DNA from: Kiritimatiellia bacterium
GTDB lineage: Bacteria; Verrucomicrobiota; Kiritimatiellia; RFP12; UBA1067
Assembly: GCA_900767325.1 (NCBI GenBank)
Contig: CAAFYT010000089.1
Location: forward strand, 1-45,839
DNA length: 45,839 nucleotides
Direction of reading: 5' to 3'
Position 1 is the first letter of the stretch. Each line of letters begins with the position of its first letter. The notes beneath the pieces were generated by a model. It was not told the DNA's origin. It was given only the letters and a program-made list of their open reading frames with translations, and did not search any database. The position numbers and the translations under genes were made by a program. Shown piece after piece: positions 1-7,604 of this stretch.

Positions 1-21
1 AGACGTGTGCTCTTCCGATCT
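1..21. other. Illumina adapter remnant at contig end
   Basis: The first 21 bases are identical to the 3' end of the widely used Illumina TruSeq read-2 adapter, ending in the familiar CTCTTCCGATCT. This is not genomic sequence. A reading frame that appears to begin at base 7 (GTG) lies partly in the adapter, so its first five residues are artificial. Genuine sequence begins at about base 22. Recognition is from memory of the adapter, not from a search. Confidence 0.93.
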
Positions 22-636
22 TATGCCGTCAAGTGCGGGATGGACGCGACCTCGATCGTTCCGCCGAACTTCTTCAAGCCGGGTTCGGTCGACATGCTCA
101 TCGCCTATCTCAAGGAGGCGCTCAAGACGTCCGAGAAGCTGCCGTTCTACTACTACCACACCTCGATGTCGGGCGTGAACTTCGACATGCAGACCTTCCT
201 CGAGAAGGCCGACGGCGTGATCAAGAACCTCGCGGGCATCAAGTTCAACTACGCCGACCTCTACATGTTCCAGCGCTGCCTGCGTTCTGGCGGCGGCAAG
301 TTCGACATCACCTGGGGCATCGACGAGTGGTTCGCGGGCGCGGTCGCGCTCGGGGCGCAGTCGGCGATCGGCTCGACCTACAACTACGCGGCGGGAATCT
401 ACTACAAGATCTGGAACGCCGTGAAGAAGGGTGATCTCGCGCGCGTCGAGGCGGGCATGAAGAAGGTCTGCGACATCGTGGACATCCTCGTGCAGTACGG
501 CGGCGTCGCCGGCGGCAAGGTGATGTGCCAGATGTGGGGCGTGGACCTCGGGGACGTGCGGCTGCCGAACAAGTCGCTCTCGGCGGCGGACAAGAAGGAC
601 ATCATCAAGCGCATCAAGAAGATCGGCTACAAATAA
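22..636 (+). CDS. nanA: N-acetylneuraminate lyase (sialic acid aldolase), 5' truncated
   Basis: This is the C-terminal ~204 residues of a class I aldolase of the DapA/NanA superfamily, which splits N-acetylneuraminate into N-acetylmannosamine and pyruvate. Visible marks are the FYYYHTSMSG segment near base 143, which carries the conserved Tyr, and AGIKFNY near 235, whose Lys would form the Schiff base with pyruvate. WGIDEW and GSTYNY follow. The GIDE/GSTYN pattern resembles vertebrate-type sialate lyases more than dihydrodipicolinate synthase. The N-terminal third is missing because the contig starts inside the gene. The stop is TAA, and nine bases separate it from an N-acylglucosamine 2-epimerase family gene, the expected next step in sialic acid breakdown, which supports NanA over other aldolases. 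Exact substrate is inferred. Confidence 0.85.
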   Translation, partial: YAVKCGMDATSIVPPNFFKPGSVDMLIAYLKEALKTSEKLPFYYYHTSMSGVNFDMQTFLEKADGVIKNLAGIKFNYADLYMFQRCLRSGGGKFDITWGIDEWFAGAVALGAQSAIGSTYNYAAGIYYKIWNAVKKGDLARVEAGMKKVCDIVDILVQYGGVAGGKVMCQMWGVDLGDVRLPNKSLSAADKKDIIKRIKKIGYK

Positions 637-645
637 GGGCTGAAG

Positions 646-2052
646 ATGAAGACGGAGAAGGAGTATTGGGCGAAGTGGGGCTCGCGGGTCAAGACCGAGC
701 TCCTCACCAACATCATGCCGTTCTGGATCAAGAACGGCTGGGACCGCCAGCACGGCGGCGTCTACACCTGCCTCGACCGCGACGGCTCGCTGATGGACAC
801 CACGAAGAGCGTGTGGTTCCAGGGGCGCTTCGGCTGGATGTGCGCTTCCGCCTACAACCACGTGAAGAAGGACGCGACATGGCTCAAGGCCTCGAAGAGC
901 TGCTGCGAGTTCCTCGAGAAGCACTGCTTCGACAAGGATGGCCGCGCCTACTTCGAGGTCACGGCGGAGGGCGTCGGGCTGCGGCGGCGGCGGTATCTCT
1001 TCTCCGAATGCTTCGCTGCGATCGCCTACGCGGAGTATGCGCTCGCGAGCGGCGAGACGGCGTGGGCGCGGAAGGCGGTCGCGCTCTTCAAGCGCATCCG
1101 CGCCTGGGCGACCCTCCCGGCGGCGGTCGCCTCCCTCGGCGCGATCAAGCGCGAGGTCCTGAAAGACGGGCGCATCTCCCTCGCCGAGGCGAAGCGGCTG
1201 ATCGGGGTCTTCGAGCCGCTGGCGAAGATCCACGGCGGCGAATACCGCGCGTTGCTGAAAACGCTCACCGCCGCCGCGGCCGACGGACGCATCACGCGGC
1301 GCGAGTCGGACGCGATCGCGGCGAAGCTCGATGAAATCGTCCGGCGCGACACGCCGGCGAAGTTCGAGAGCGCGCTCAAGACGCAGGGCCATTCGCTCAC
1401 GATGATCCTCATCAACGTCGCAAACGTGCTCAAGCAGGTGAGCGACGATCCTGTTTTGGACGAGCAGATCACGGAGTCCATCGAGATGCTGGTGAAGTAC
1501 TTCATCCATCCCGAATTCAAGGCGCTCCTCGAGACGGTCGGGCCGAAGGGCGAGTTCATCGACACGCTCGCGGGGCGCGTGATCAATCCCGGTCACTCGA
1601 TCGAGACGAGCTGGTTCCTGATGGACGTCGCCGTCGCGCGCAACGACAAGGCGCTCAAGGAGATCGCGCTCAAGATCCTCGATTGGTCGTGGGACTGGGG
1701 GTGGGACAAGACGTACGGCGGCATCATCTCGTTCAAGGACTGCCGCAACCTGCCGCCGCAGTGCTACGAGCAGGACATGAAGTTCTGGTGGCCGCAGTGC
1801 GAGGCGATCATCGCCACCGCCTACGCCTACAAGCTCACGGGCGCGAAGAAGTACCTCGCGCGCCACAAGCAGATCGTGGACTGGACGTGGCAGCACTTCA
1901 AGGACCGCAAGTTCCCCGAGTGGTACGGCTACCTCCACCGCGACGGCACGGTCGCGCAGCCGGCGAAGGGCAACATCTTCAAGGGGCCGTTCCACATTCC
2001 GCGCATGCTCGTGAAGAGTCTGGAGCTCGCGCAGGAGCTCGCGCGCGCCTGA
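646..2052 (+). CDS. N-acylglucosamine 2-epimerase family protein with extra internal domain
   Basis: A 468-residue (alpha/alpha)6-barrel sugar epimerase of the RnBP/AGE family, likely interconverting N-acetylmannosamine and N-acetylglucosamine. Family marks are WFQGRFGWM (residues 57-65), FSECFAAIAYAEYA (119-132), a His before LTMILINV (249-257), NPGHSIETSWFLMD, and WWPQCEAIIA near the C-terminus. Family members are usually about 390-420 residues. The excess here is a block at about residues 155-237 between the helix ending LFKRIRAW and the helix beginning GHSLTMI. The block contains two DGRI(S/T)xxE units (about 174 and 213) and is Ala/Arg/Glu-rich. Start ATG at 646 follows the lyase by nine bases, so the two are probably one operon. 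Substrate is inferred from the neighbour; mannose or cellobiose 2-epimerase activity is an alternative. Confidence 0.85.
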   Translation: MKTEKEYWAKWGSRVKTELLTNIMPFWIKNGWDRQHGGVYTCLDRDGSLMDTTKSVWFQGRFGWMCASAYNHVKKDATWLKASKSCCEFLEKHCFDKDGRAYFEVTAEGVGLRRRRYLFSECFAAIAYAEYALASGETAWARKAVALFKRIRAWATLPAAVASLGAIKREVLKDGRISLAEAKRLIGVFEPLAKIHGGEYRALLKTLTAAAADGRITRRESDAIAAKLDEIVRRDTPAKFESALKTQGHSLTMILINVANVLKQVSDDPVLDEQITESIEMLVKYFIHPEFKALLETVGPKGEFIDTLAGRVINPGHSIETSWFLMDVAVARNDKALKEIALKILDWSWDWGWDKTYGGIISFKDCRNLPPQCYEQDMKFWWPQCEAIIATAYAYKLTGAKKYLARHKQIVDWTWQHFKDRKFPEWYGYLHRDGTVAQPAKGNIFKGPFHIPRMLVKSLELAQELARA

Positions 2053-2080
2053 AGCGGCGCGGCGCGTTCGGGGTTCGGGG

Positions 2081-2572
2081 ATGATCGTACTCGGAATCGA
2101 CACGTCGCTGCGCTCGACCGGTTACGGCGTCCTGTCGGTCGAGGGGAGCCGGATGCGCGCGCTCGAGTACGGGCGCATCGCGAACGCGGCGAAGAAGCCG
2201 CTCACGACGTGCCTCGGAACGATCCACGACACGGTCGCGGCGCTCATCGCCGCGCACCGGCCCGACGTCATCGCGATCGAGTCGGTGATCTACGGCAAGA
2301 ACGCGGGAACGATGCTTCTTCTCGGGGAGGCGCGCGGGGCGGTGCTGACGGCCGCCGTCGCCGCCGGGGTCGGCGTCTACGAATACGAACCGCGGCGCAT
2401 GAAGAAGGCGATCTGCGGAAACGGACTCGCCGAGAAGGAGCAGATCCAGCGCATGGTGAAGACGCTCCTCGCCCTGGACGAGGTTCCGCAGAACGACGCC
2501 GCCGACGCGCTCGGCCTCGCGATCTGCCATGTGCAGTCCCACTCGCGCCTTTCGATGGAGGAACCGATCTGA
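2081..2572 (+). CDS. ruvC: Crossover junction endodeoxyribonuclease RuvC
   Basis: 163-residue Holliday junction resolvase, the nuclease of the RuvABC branch-migration and resolution complex, acting in the cytoplasm. It has the RNase H-like fold signature: GIDTSLRSTGYG with catalytic Asp7, AIESVIYG with Glu67, and QNDAADALGLAICH with Asp139 and Asp142, so all four acidic residues expected for the metal site are present. Length matches the family. The ATG at 2081 follows 28 bases after the epimerase stop. Its 3' end overlaps the next gene by four bases (CTGA), implying translational coupling to the mutase-NUDIX gene. No ruvA or ruvB is in the window. Confidence 0.96.
   Translation: MIVLGIDTSLRSTGYGVLSVEGSRMRALEYGRIANAAKKPLTTCLGTIHDTVAALIAAHRPDVIAIESVIYGKNAGTMLLLGEARGAVLTAAVAAGVGVYEYEPRRMKKAICGNGLAEKEQIQRMVKTLLALDEVPQNDAADALGLAICHVQSHSRLSMEEPI
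2557..2562 (+). promoter_or_regulatory. Ribosome binding site supporting a CTG start
   Basis: GGAGGA lies six bases upstream of CTG at 2569. No ATG, GTG or TTG in the same frame lies close enough to preserve the start of the chorismate mutase fold, and the first downstream GTG would remove the conserved REID segment. The site lies inside the 3' end of ruvC, whose TGA overlaps the CTG. Confidence 0.55.
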
Positions 2573-3210
2573 AGACGGTCGCGGACTATCGGCGGGAGAT
2601 CGACGCGGTCGACGAGAGGCTCGTGGACGCGCTCAACGCGCGCTTCGCGCTGACGGACGCCGTCCGCGCCCTCAAGCGCGCGAACGGACTCGCGGCGCGG
2701 GACGAAGCGCGCGAGAGGGAGATCGTCGCAAAGGCGCTCGCGCACACGCCCGCAGCCGAGCGCGACACGGTCTTCGGCGTGTACGAGAAGATCTTCGGCG
2801 GATCGCGCGGCGTCATCGAGACGGTCGCGCGCGGCGTCTGCATCCGAAAGGGCCGCGTGCTCCTCTGCAAGGCGAAAGGCGCGAAGCCGACGTACCTGCC
2901 GGGGGGACACATCGAGTTCGGCGAGACGGGGGCCGAGGCGCTGGTGCGCGAGGTGAAGGAGGAGACGGGTTTCGCGGCGAAGGCGGGCAAGATGCTGGGC
3001 GCGGTCGAGAACAGCTTCCTGCAGCACGGCAAGCGGCATTGCGAGATCAACCTCGTCTACGCGTTCGAGCTGGAGGAGGGCGGAATGGATCCGGACGGTC
3101 TTTGCGCGCAGGAGGACTGGATCGAGTTCGTCTGGTGGCCGGTGGAGCGGATCGACGAGGCGGAGCTCCTGCCCGCGGACATGATCGGATACGTCAGATG
3201 CTGCATGTAG
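2569..3210 (+). CDS. Chorismate mutase (AroQ type) fused to NUDIX hydrolase
   Basis: A 213-residue two-domain protein. Residues ~1-80 resemble the all-helical AroQ chorismate mutase, which turns chorismate into prephenate: YRREIDAVDERLVDALNAR, then ALKRANG, then ARDEAREREI, giving the Arg, Lys and Asp/Glu positions expected of the active site. Residues ~85-213 are a NUDIX hydrolase with a complete box (113-135, GHIEFGE...REVKEETGF) that binds divalent metal and cleaves nucleoside-diphosphate-linked substrates. This pairing is not one I know as common. The start is unusual: the frame has no ATG, GTG or TTG near the domain start, but CTG at 2569 has GGAGGA six bases upstream and overlaps the ruvC TGA. 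The 3' end overlaps rsmI by 13 bases. The domains are clear; substrate and mutase activity are not. Confidence 0.82.
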   Translation: MKTVADYRREIDAVDERLVDALNARFALTDAVRALKRANGLAARDEAREREIVAKALAHTPAAERDTVFGVYEKIFGGSRGVIETVARGVCIRKGRVLLCKAKGAKPTYLPGGHIEFGETGAEALVREVKEETGFAAKAGKMLGAVENSFLQHGKRHCEINLVYAFELEEGGMDPDGLCAQEDWIEFVWWPVERIDEAELLPADMIGYVRCCM

Positions 3211-3884
3211 TCGCCACGCCGATCGGAAATCTCGGGGACCTTGGCGCGCGGGCGCTGGAGGCGTTCAGGGGCGCGTCGCTGATCGCCTGCGAGGATACGC
3301 GGCGAACCTGGCAGCTGCTCACGCACTTCGGCGTGCCGCGTCCCGAAATGATCTCCTATCGCCAAGGCAACGAGGAGCGCGTCACCGCCCGGGTCGTCGA
3401 GGCGGTGAGACAGGGTCGGGAGGTCGTGCTGTGTTCGGACGGCGGATATCCGGGAATCTCGGACCCGGGGTATCGGCTCATCCGCACCTGCGCGAAGGAA
3501 GGCGTTCCGTACGAGGTGATTCCGGGGGCGAGCGCGGTCAACGTGGCCTTGCTCATGAGCGGACTTTCGACCTCGTCGTTCACCTTTCGCGGATTTCCCC
3601 CGCGCGGACCGGGGGCTCTTCGCAACTGGTTCGAGGAGGACCGCGACAAGGAGCATACGCTCATCTGCTACGAATCGCCGTTTCGGATCGCGGCGACATT
3701 GAAGGCGGCGTTGGAGGCGCTGGGCGATCGGGAAGCGGCGGTCTGCATCGAGCTGACAAAAGTCCACGAGCGCGTTTCGCGCGGATATCTCTCGGACTTG
3801 GCAAAGGAATACGAAAAGCTGAAGGTCAAGGGCGAAGTCGCCCTTGTCATCGCTGGGAACAATCCCAAGTTCTGCCGTGGATAA
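3198..3884 (+). CDS. rsmI: 16S rRNA (cytidine1402-2'-O)-methyltransferase RsmI
   Basis: 228-residue tetrapyrrole-methylase-fold enzyme that uses S-adenosylmethionine to 2'-O-methylate C1402 in the decoding centre of 16S rRNA. Typical segments are VVATPIGNLGDLG at the N-terminus, ACEDTRRT, CSDGGYPGISDPGYRL, VIPGASAVNVALLMSG, FRGFPPRGPG, YESPFRI, CIELTKVHERVSRG and a final GEVALVIAG. RsmI proteins are often about 270-290 residues because of an extra C-terminal domain. This one ends just after the catalytic domain, so that domain is absent, as in some other bacteria. ATG at 3198 overlaps the upstream NUDIX gene by 13 bases, and the 3' end overlaps the radical SAM gene by eight, consistent with coupled translation. 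Confidence 0.93.
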   Translation: MLHVVATPIGNLGDLGARALEAFRGASLIACEDTRRTWQLLTHFGVPRPEMISYRQGNEERVTARVVEAVRQGREVVLCSDGGYPGISDPGYRLIRTCAKEGVPYEVIPGASAVNVALLMSGLSTSSFTFRGFPPRGPGALRNWFEEDRDKEHTLICYESPFRIAATLKAALEALGDREAAVCIELTKVHERVSRGYLSDLAKEYEKLKVKGEVALVIAGNNPKFCRG

Positions 3885-4731
3885 GTGCGAGCTTTGTCCA
3901 AGAAAATGTGGAAAACGCCCAGGTTTCTGTGGTGCTGGAGACTGTGCGCGGGTCTTTAGATGGGGGCCGCATTTTGGGGAAGAGCCGCCTTTGACGGGCA
4001 AGAACGGGAGTGGGTGCGTGTTTTTCTCGCGGTGCACGATGAAGTGCCTGTATTGCCAGAACTCGCCGTGGAGTTGGCGAGGCGAGGGGGTTGACAAGAC
4101 GCGAGAGGAACTGACGGAGATATTCAGAGCCCTGGCGGTCAAGGATCGAGTCGAGAATTGGAACCTCGTTTCGCCGACGCCCTATCTGCCGTTTATCCGC
4201 GAGGCCGTTGCGCCGTTGATAAAAGAGGGCATAAAACTGCCGTTTGTGTGGAATTCAAGCGGATATGAGCGAGTTGAGACGCTGGAAGAGTATGCGGAGC
4301 TTTGCGATTGGGCGCTTTTTGACCTGCGGTATTCGCGTAATGAAACGGCGATGGAGGCGAGTGCGACGCCCGGGTATGTGGAGAGTGCGCGCGCGGCGGT
4401 GAAGTGGGCGGTTGAGCATACGAAGACGATTGTGAGGATTCTCGTGTTGCCGGGTCATGCGGACGAGGCAATCGAGAACCTGGCGTGGCTGGCGACGACG
4501 CTGTCGAACGAGGTCGCGGTGTCGGTGATGAGTCAGTTCACGCCGGCCTACAAGTCGCTTCGGACGCCTCCGTTCGATCGCCGGGTGACGGCCGGGGAAT
4601 ACGAGTCGGTCGTCGAGGCGGCGGCGGATTTCGGGTTCGGGAACGGATGGACGCAGGGGTTGGATTCGTCCGACGGGAAATTGGCGCTTCTCGGGGAGAA
4701 CATGACGGCGGAGCACGGCGTGGTGAGGTGA
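3877..4731 (+). CDS. PflX-like radical SAM protein (COG1313)
   Basis: A 284-residue iron-sulfur protein related to pyruvate formate-lyase activating enzymes. The radical SAM cluster motif CTMKCLYC (Cys53, Cys57, Cys60) is intact and is preceded by FGEEPPLTGKNGSGCVFFSR, a hallmark of this family. A second Cys-rich stretch at the N-terminus (CELCPRKCG...FCG) may bind another metal centre. VSPTPYLPFI and FVWNSSGYE follow. Its true substrate is unknown; a glycyl-radical activase role is only family-level inference, and no glycyl radical enzyme is nearby. GTG at 3877 is preferred because it puts the Cys motif at the N-terminus and overlaps rsmI by eight bases. TTG at 3844 is an alternative that adds 11 residues. 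Codon use is visibly more AT-rich than in the genes before it. Confidence 0.85.
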   Translation: MDKCELCPRKCGKRPGFCGAGDCARVFRWGPHFGEEPPLTGKNGSGCVFFSRCTMKCLYCQNSPWSWRGEGVDKTREELTEIFRALAVKDRVENWNLVSPTPYLPFIREAVAPLIKEGIKLPFVWNSSGYERVETLEEYAELCDWALFDLRYSRNETAMEASATPGYVESARAAVKWAVEHTKTIVRILVLPGHADEAIENLAWLATTLSNEVAVSVMSQFTPAYKSLRTPPFDRRVTAGEYESVVEAAADFGFGNGWTQGLDSSDGKLALLGENMTAEHGVVR

Positions 4732-4739
4732 TTTTCCAC

Positions 4740-4769
4740 TTGCCAGTCGGTTCCGTTTTTTGATATAAT
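4740..4769 (+). promoter_or_regulatory. Sigma70-type promoter for the secreted-protein operon
   Basis: A TTGCCA -35 element (4740-4745) and a perfect TATAAT -10 element (4764-4769) are separated by 18 bases. The ATG of the downstream gene is at 4779, only nine bases past the -10, so transcription should begin within a few bases of the start codon and leave no room for a Shine-Dalgarno site. Confidence 0.8.
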
Positions 4770-4778
4770 TCACAGAGA

Positions 4779-7604
4779 ATGCGGAAGGTATTCACAAGTG
4801 TGCTTTGCTGTCTTGTCGGCATGGTCGCGTTGACTTCGGTCGCGGCGATGCCGGGCGTGGCGCTCAATGCGATCGACTTCGCCAACGAGGATCTCTGGGG
4901 GAAGATGCCGCGCTATGGGCTTGACGAAGCCGGTCGGGAGGAGGATCCGGGCAAGTTCACGGGCATCTGCTACTGGTATTATGGGGGGGCGAACGGCAAC
5001 GGGAGCGTGATCACGGACTATTCGCTTCGCGCGGGCGAGATGGCGTACGACGGTTTCGGCGAGGGGAATCCGAAGCCGTTCTACATGCACGAGCGCGTGG
5101 TGAACGAGGGCTTTCTGGACGTCGGCTCGCTCGCGCCGCTCTGCCGCACGTTCAACGAGGCCTCGAGCAACGGCGTGTCGGCGGCGCAGTCGATTCCGGC
5201 GAAGAACGATCTCTTCGTCGATGCGCTGGTGAAGTTCGTGCCGCGGTTCGTCGAGGCCGGCGAGATTCCGGACGACGGGCTCGGGGGGAAGGCGAAGTTC
5301 ATGGTCTGCCTCGCGACGTCGGCGGCGGATCCGAGCCAGACGAATCTCGTCGTCACGGCGGGCTACTATGGGGCGGACGGCGCGCTGATTCCGCGAACCT
5401 ACGTCGCGGCGAACAAGGTGCAGTCGGGCCGGTGGTATCGTCTCACGGCGCGGGCGTTCAGGAACGCGGCGAGCAACGACGCGCAGAAGGAGCCGGCGTT
5501 CGCGCTCTTTCTCGACGGGGCGCTCGTGACGTGCGCCGAGGGCGCGTACGAGATCGGCGACGATGCGGCGAAGGTGCGCGATACGTTCGCCGGCAACGAG
5601 TACTACTCCAAGCGGGCGCTCTTCCCGCCGCTGCGCGCGTTCGAGCCGACGCCGAAGCTCTCGGGCTTCGCGATGAGGGGGTGCGCGGGGGTCGACGATT
5701 TCGGCGTGGTCACGAGCGGCAATCCGCTCTCGCGGAGCGTGAACGAGATCGAGATGACGGTGGCGATCGATCCGGAGAAGGTCGAGGGCGTGGTCTGCAC
5801 GATCGTCGGGGGCGCGAAATACGAGATGCCCGCGGGCGCGGGCGAGGTGACGTTCCCGGTCGGGCGCGGCGCGCGGGTCGAGATCGCGGCGTCGGCGCGC
5901 GAGGGCTACCGGCTCCACGAGGGGCTGACGATCCTCGGCAACGTGGGGGCTGTGGAGTCCGTCGAGGATCGCACGGTCACGCTGTCGGGCGAGTTCGACG
6001 ATGCCGCGCGCGTCGTGGCGAGGATCAATGCGGGAGACGCGTACTTCCTGGCCGGAGGAAAGGTCTTCGAGCGGATGGACGAGGCCATCGAAGCGGCGGC
6101 GCTGGCAGAGGACCGCACCCTCGCGCTGGGCAAGGACGTCACGCTCGATCCGACGACCGAGAACGGCCAGATGCGCGTCAAGGCCGGGTACGAGATCACG
6201 CTGGATCTGCGGGGGCGCGGGATTACGGGCGAACATTTCATGGACGAGTCGACGATCTACGACCAGGGGCGGCTGACGGTCGTCGACTCGGTCGGCGGCG
6301 GCTTCATCCACGCGCCGGGGACGGCGATCGAGGTCGTCAACACGAACGCGGCGCTGGTGGCCAACCACGAGTTCGCGGTGCTGACGCTCGGCAGCGAGGC
6401 GCTGGCGGACAAGGTCTTCACGGTGCGCGGGCGCGTACGGTGCGATCAGGGGGAGCTCGTGGTGAAGGGCGGAACGTACCTGACGCCGTGGGATCTGGAG
6501 CCGACCGACGAGTTCTATCTGGCGGACTACGTTCCCGATTCGCGCTACGCGATCGTCAGGGTCGGCTCGCCGGAGGTGATCGAGGGGCGCGACTGTCGCT
6601 ACTGGGGCGTCACGTACGACGGGAAGATGATGGTCCGCTTCAAGGTCGAGCACGGCGCGGTCTCGCCGGAGTGGACGACGGTCGAGAAGGGCTCCACGGT
6701 CGAGCGTCCGTTCGTCGAGGCGACGGGCTACACCATTGTCGACTGGGTCGACGAGGCGACGGGGCTGAGCTGGAACTTCGAGCTGGACACCGTCGAGAAG
6801 GACGTGACGATCGCCGCGCGGCAGGAGCTCGACGTCTATTCGATCGACTACGCGGGCGCGACGATCTCGCCGATGGCGCCCGATTCGTACACGCTCGAGA
6901 TGGAGCGCACGCTGGTTCCGCCGCCGTCCAAGGCGCGCGAGAACTACGTCTTTGCGGGCTGGCTTGCGGAAGGGAAGGGGAAGTACGTGGATTTCGTCGG
7001 CAAGGGCGCGGTCTACGTCGGCACGACGGAGCGCGTGATCGGCGATCTCAGGCTGGTCGCGCAGTGGACGCCGGCGGAGATCGTCTGGACGAACGCGGGG
7101 AGCGGGCTTTCGGAGTCGAACGGAACGTACGCGGGGAGCTGGTCGTTCACGATCCCGGCGAAAGGATCGATCGGCCCGGGCGACAGGATCGTCATCGACC
7201 GGATCTCGCTGTGCGTGGTCAATCCGCACCTCTACCCGAAGACGGCCGCGCGGCTGGCCGTGACCAATGCGGGGATGAAGGTCGTTTCGCGCGCGCGCAC
7301 ATACGGCCTCGACGAGGAGACGAAGGAGTACGCCGTCGCGCGCCGGCTTCCGAACGGGAGGGCCGCCGTCGACTACGAGTTCGACGATCTCGTCGTCGAG
7401 GCGGGCCGCATGAACTTCGCCTGCCTGGTGGATGGGGAGGCGAACCCCATGCGCGGCTTTCTGCGCTTCACGCTCATGCCCGGAGGGAACGACGCGGTGT
7501 TCGGCAACTGCACGCAGCCGGGGGGAGATCCGGAGTGCGCGCGCTATATGGAGTTCTGCCCGACCTACGAGGTGAGCGGACATCTGGAGGAGGGGGATAG
7601 ATGA
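4779..7604 (+). CDS. Large secreted protein with beta-helix-like region and Flg_new-type repeats
   Basis: 941 residues with an N-terminal signal peptide (hydrophobic core VLCCLVGMVALTSVAA, cleavage near residues 22-30). The mature N-terminus (IDFANEDLWGKMPRYGLDEAG) resembles the start of the next gene's product, suggesting paralogous modules. Residues ~440-560 read like a right-handed beta-helix (ITLDLRGRGITG, RLTVVDSVGGGFIHA), as in gut bacterial pectate-lyase-like surface proteins. Two Listeria-Bacteroides-type (Flg_new/InlB B-like) repeats follow at ~620-684 and ~687-764, the second ending in YVFAGWLAEG and LRLVAQWT. No membrane anchor or sorting signal is visible at the C-terminus. It starts right after a strong promoter, apparently leaderless, and its TGA overlaps the next ATG by four bases. 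Function unknown; surface or matrix protein is the best inference. Confidence 0.85.
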   Translation: MRKVFTSVLCCLVGMVALTSVAAMPGVALNAIDFANEDLWGKMPRYGLDEAGREEDPGKFTGICYWYYGGANGNGSVITDYSLRAGEMAYDGFGEGNPKPFYMHERVVNEGFLDVGSLAPLCRTFNEASSNGVSAAQSIPAKNDLFVDALVKFVPRFVEAGEIPDDGLGGKAKFMVCLATSAADPSQTNLVVTAGYYGADGALIPRTYVAANKVQSGRWYRLTARAFRNAASNDAQKEPAFALFLDGALVTCAEGAYEIGDDAAKVRDTFAGNEYYSKRALFPPLRAFEPTPKLSGFAMRGCAGVDDFGVVTSGNPLSRSVNEIEMTVAIDPEKVEGVVCTIVGGAKYEMPAGAGEVTFPVGRGARVEIAASAREGYRLHEGLTILGNVGAVESVEDRTVTLSGEFDDAARVVARINAGDAYFLAGGKVFERMDEAIEAAALAEDRTLALGKDVTLDPTTENGQMRVKAGYEITLDLRGRGITGEHFMDESTIYDQGRLTVVDSVGGGFIHAPGTAIEVVNTNAALVANHEFAVLTLGSEALADKVFTVRGRVRCDQGELVVKGGTYLTPWDLEPTDEFYLADYVPDSRYAIVRVGSPEVIEGRDCRYWGVTYDGKMMVRFKVEHGAVSPEWTTVEKGSTVERPFVEATGYTIVDWVDEATGLSWNFELDTVEKDVTIAARQELDVYSIDYAGATISPMAPDSYTLEMERTLVPPPSKARENYVFAGWLAEGKGKYVDFVGKGAVYVGTTERVIGDLRLVAQWTPAEIVWTNAGSGLSESNGTYAGSWSFTIPAKGSIGPGDRIVIDRISLCVVNPHLYPKTAARLAVTNAGMKVVSRARTYGLDEETKEYAVARRLPNGRAAVDYEFDDLVVEAGRMNFACLVDGEANPMRGFLRFTLMPGGNDAVFGNCTQPGGDPECARYMEFCPTYEVSGHLEEGDR

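Noticed and set aside
7..21. GTG at base 7 as the start of the sialate lyase
   Set aside because: It lies inside the adapter sequence, and the protein would lack the N-terminal third of the barrel.
3844..3876. TTG at 3844 as the start of the radical SAM gene
   Set aside because: Possible but less likely: it adds 11 residues without similarity to the family before the Cys-rich N-terminus, whereas GTG at 3877 gives a compact overlap with rsmI.
3198..3884. rsmI as a truncated pseudogene
   Set aside because: It is shorter than many homologs, but all catalytic-domain motifs are intact and the stop overlaps the next start normally. Some bacteria lack the C-terminal domain.
5432..7600. A 722-codon plus-strand frame overlapping the 941-residue gene
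   Set aside because: Gly/Arg-rich shadow frame. The other frame has a promoter, signal peptide and recognisable repeats.
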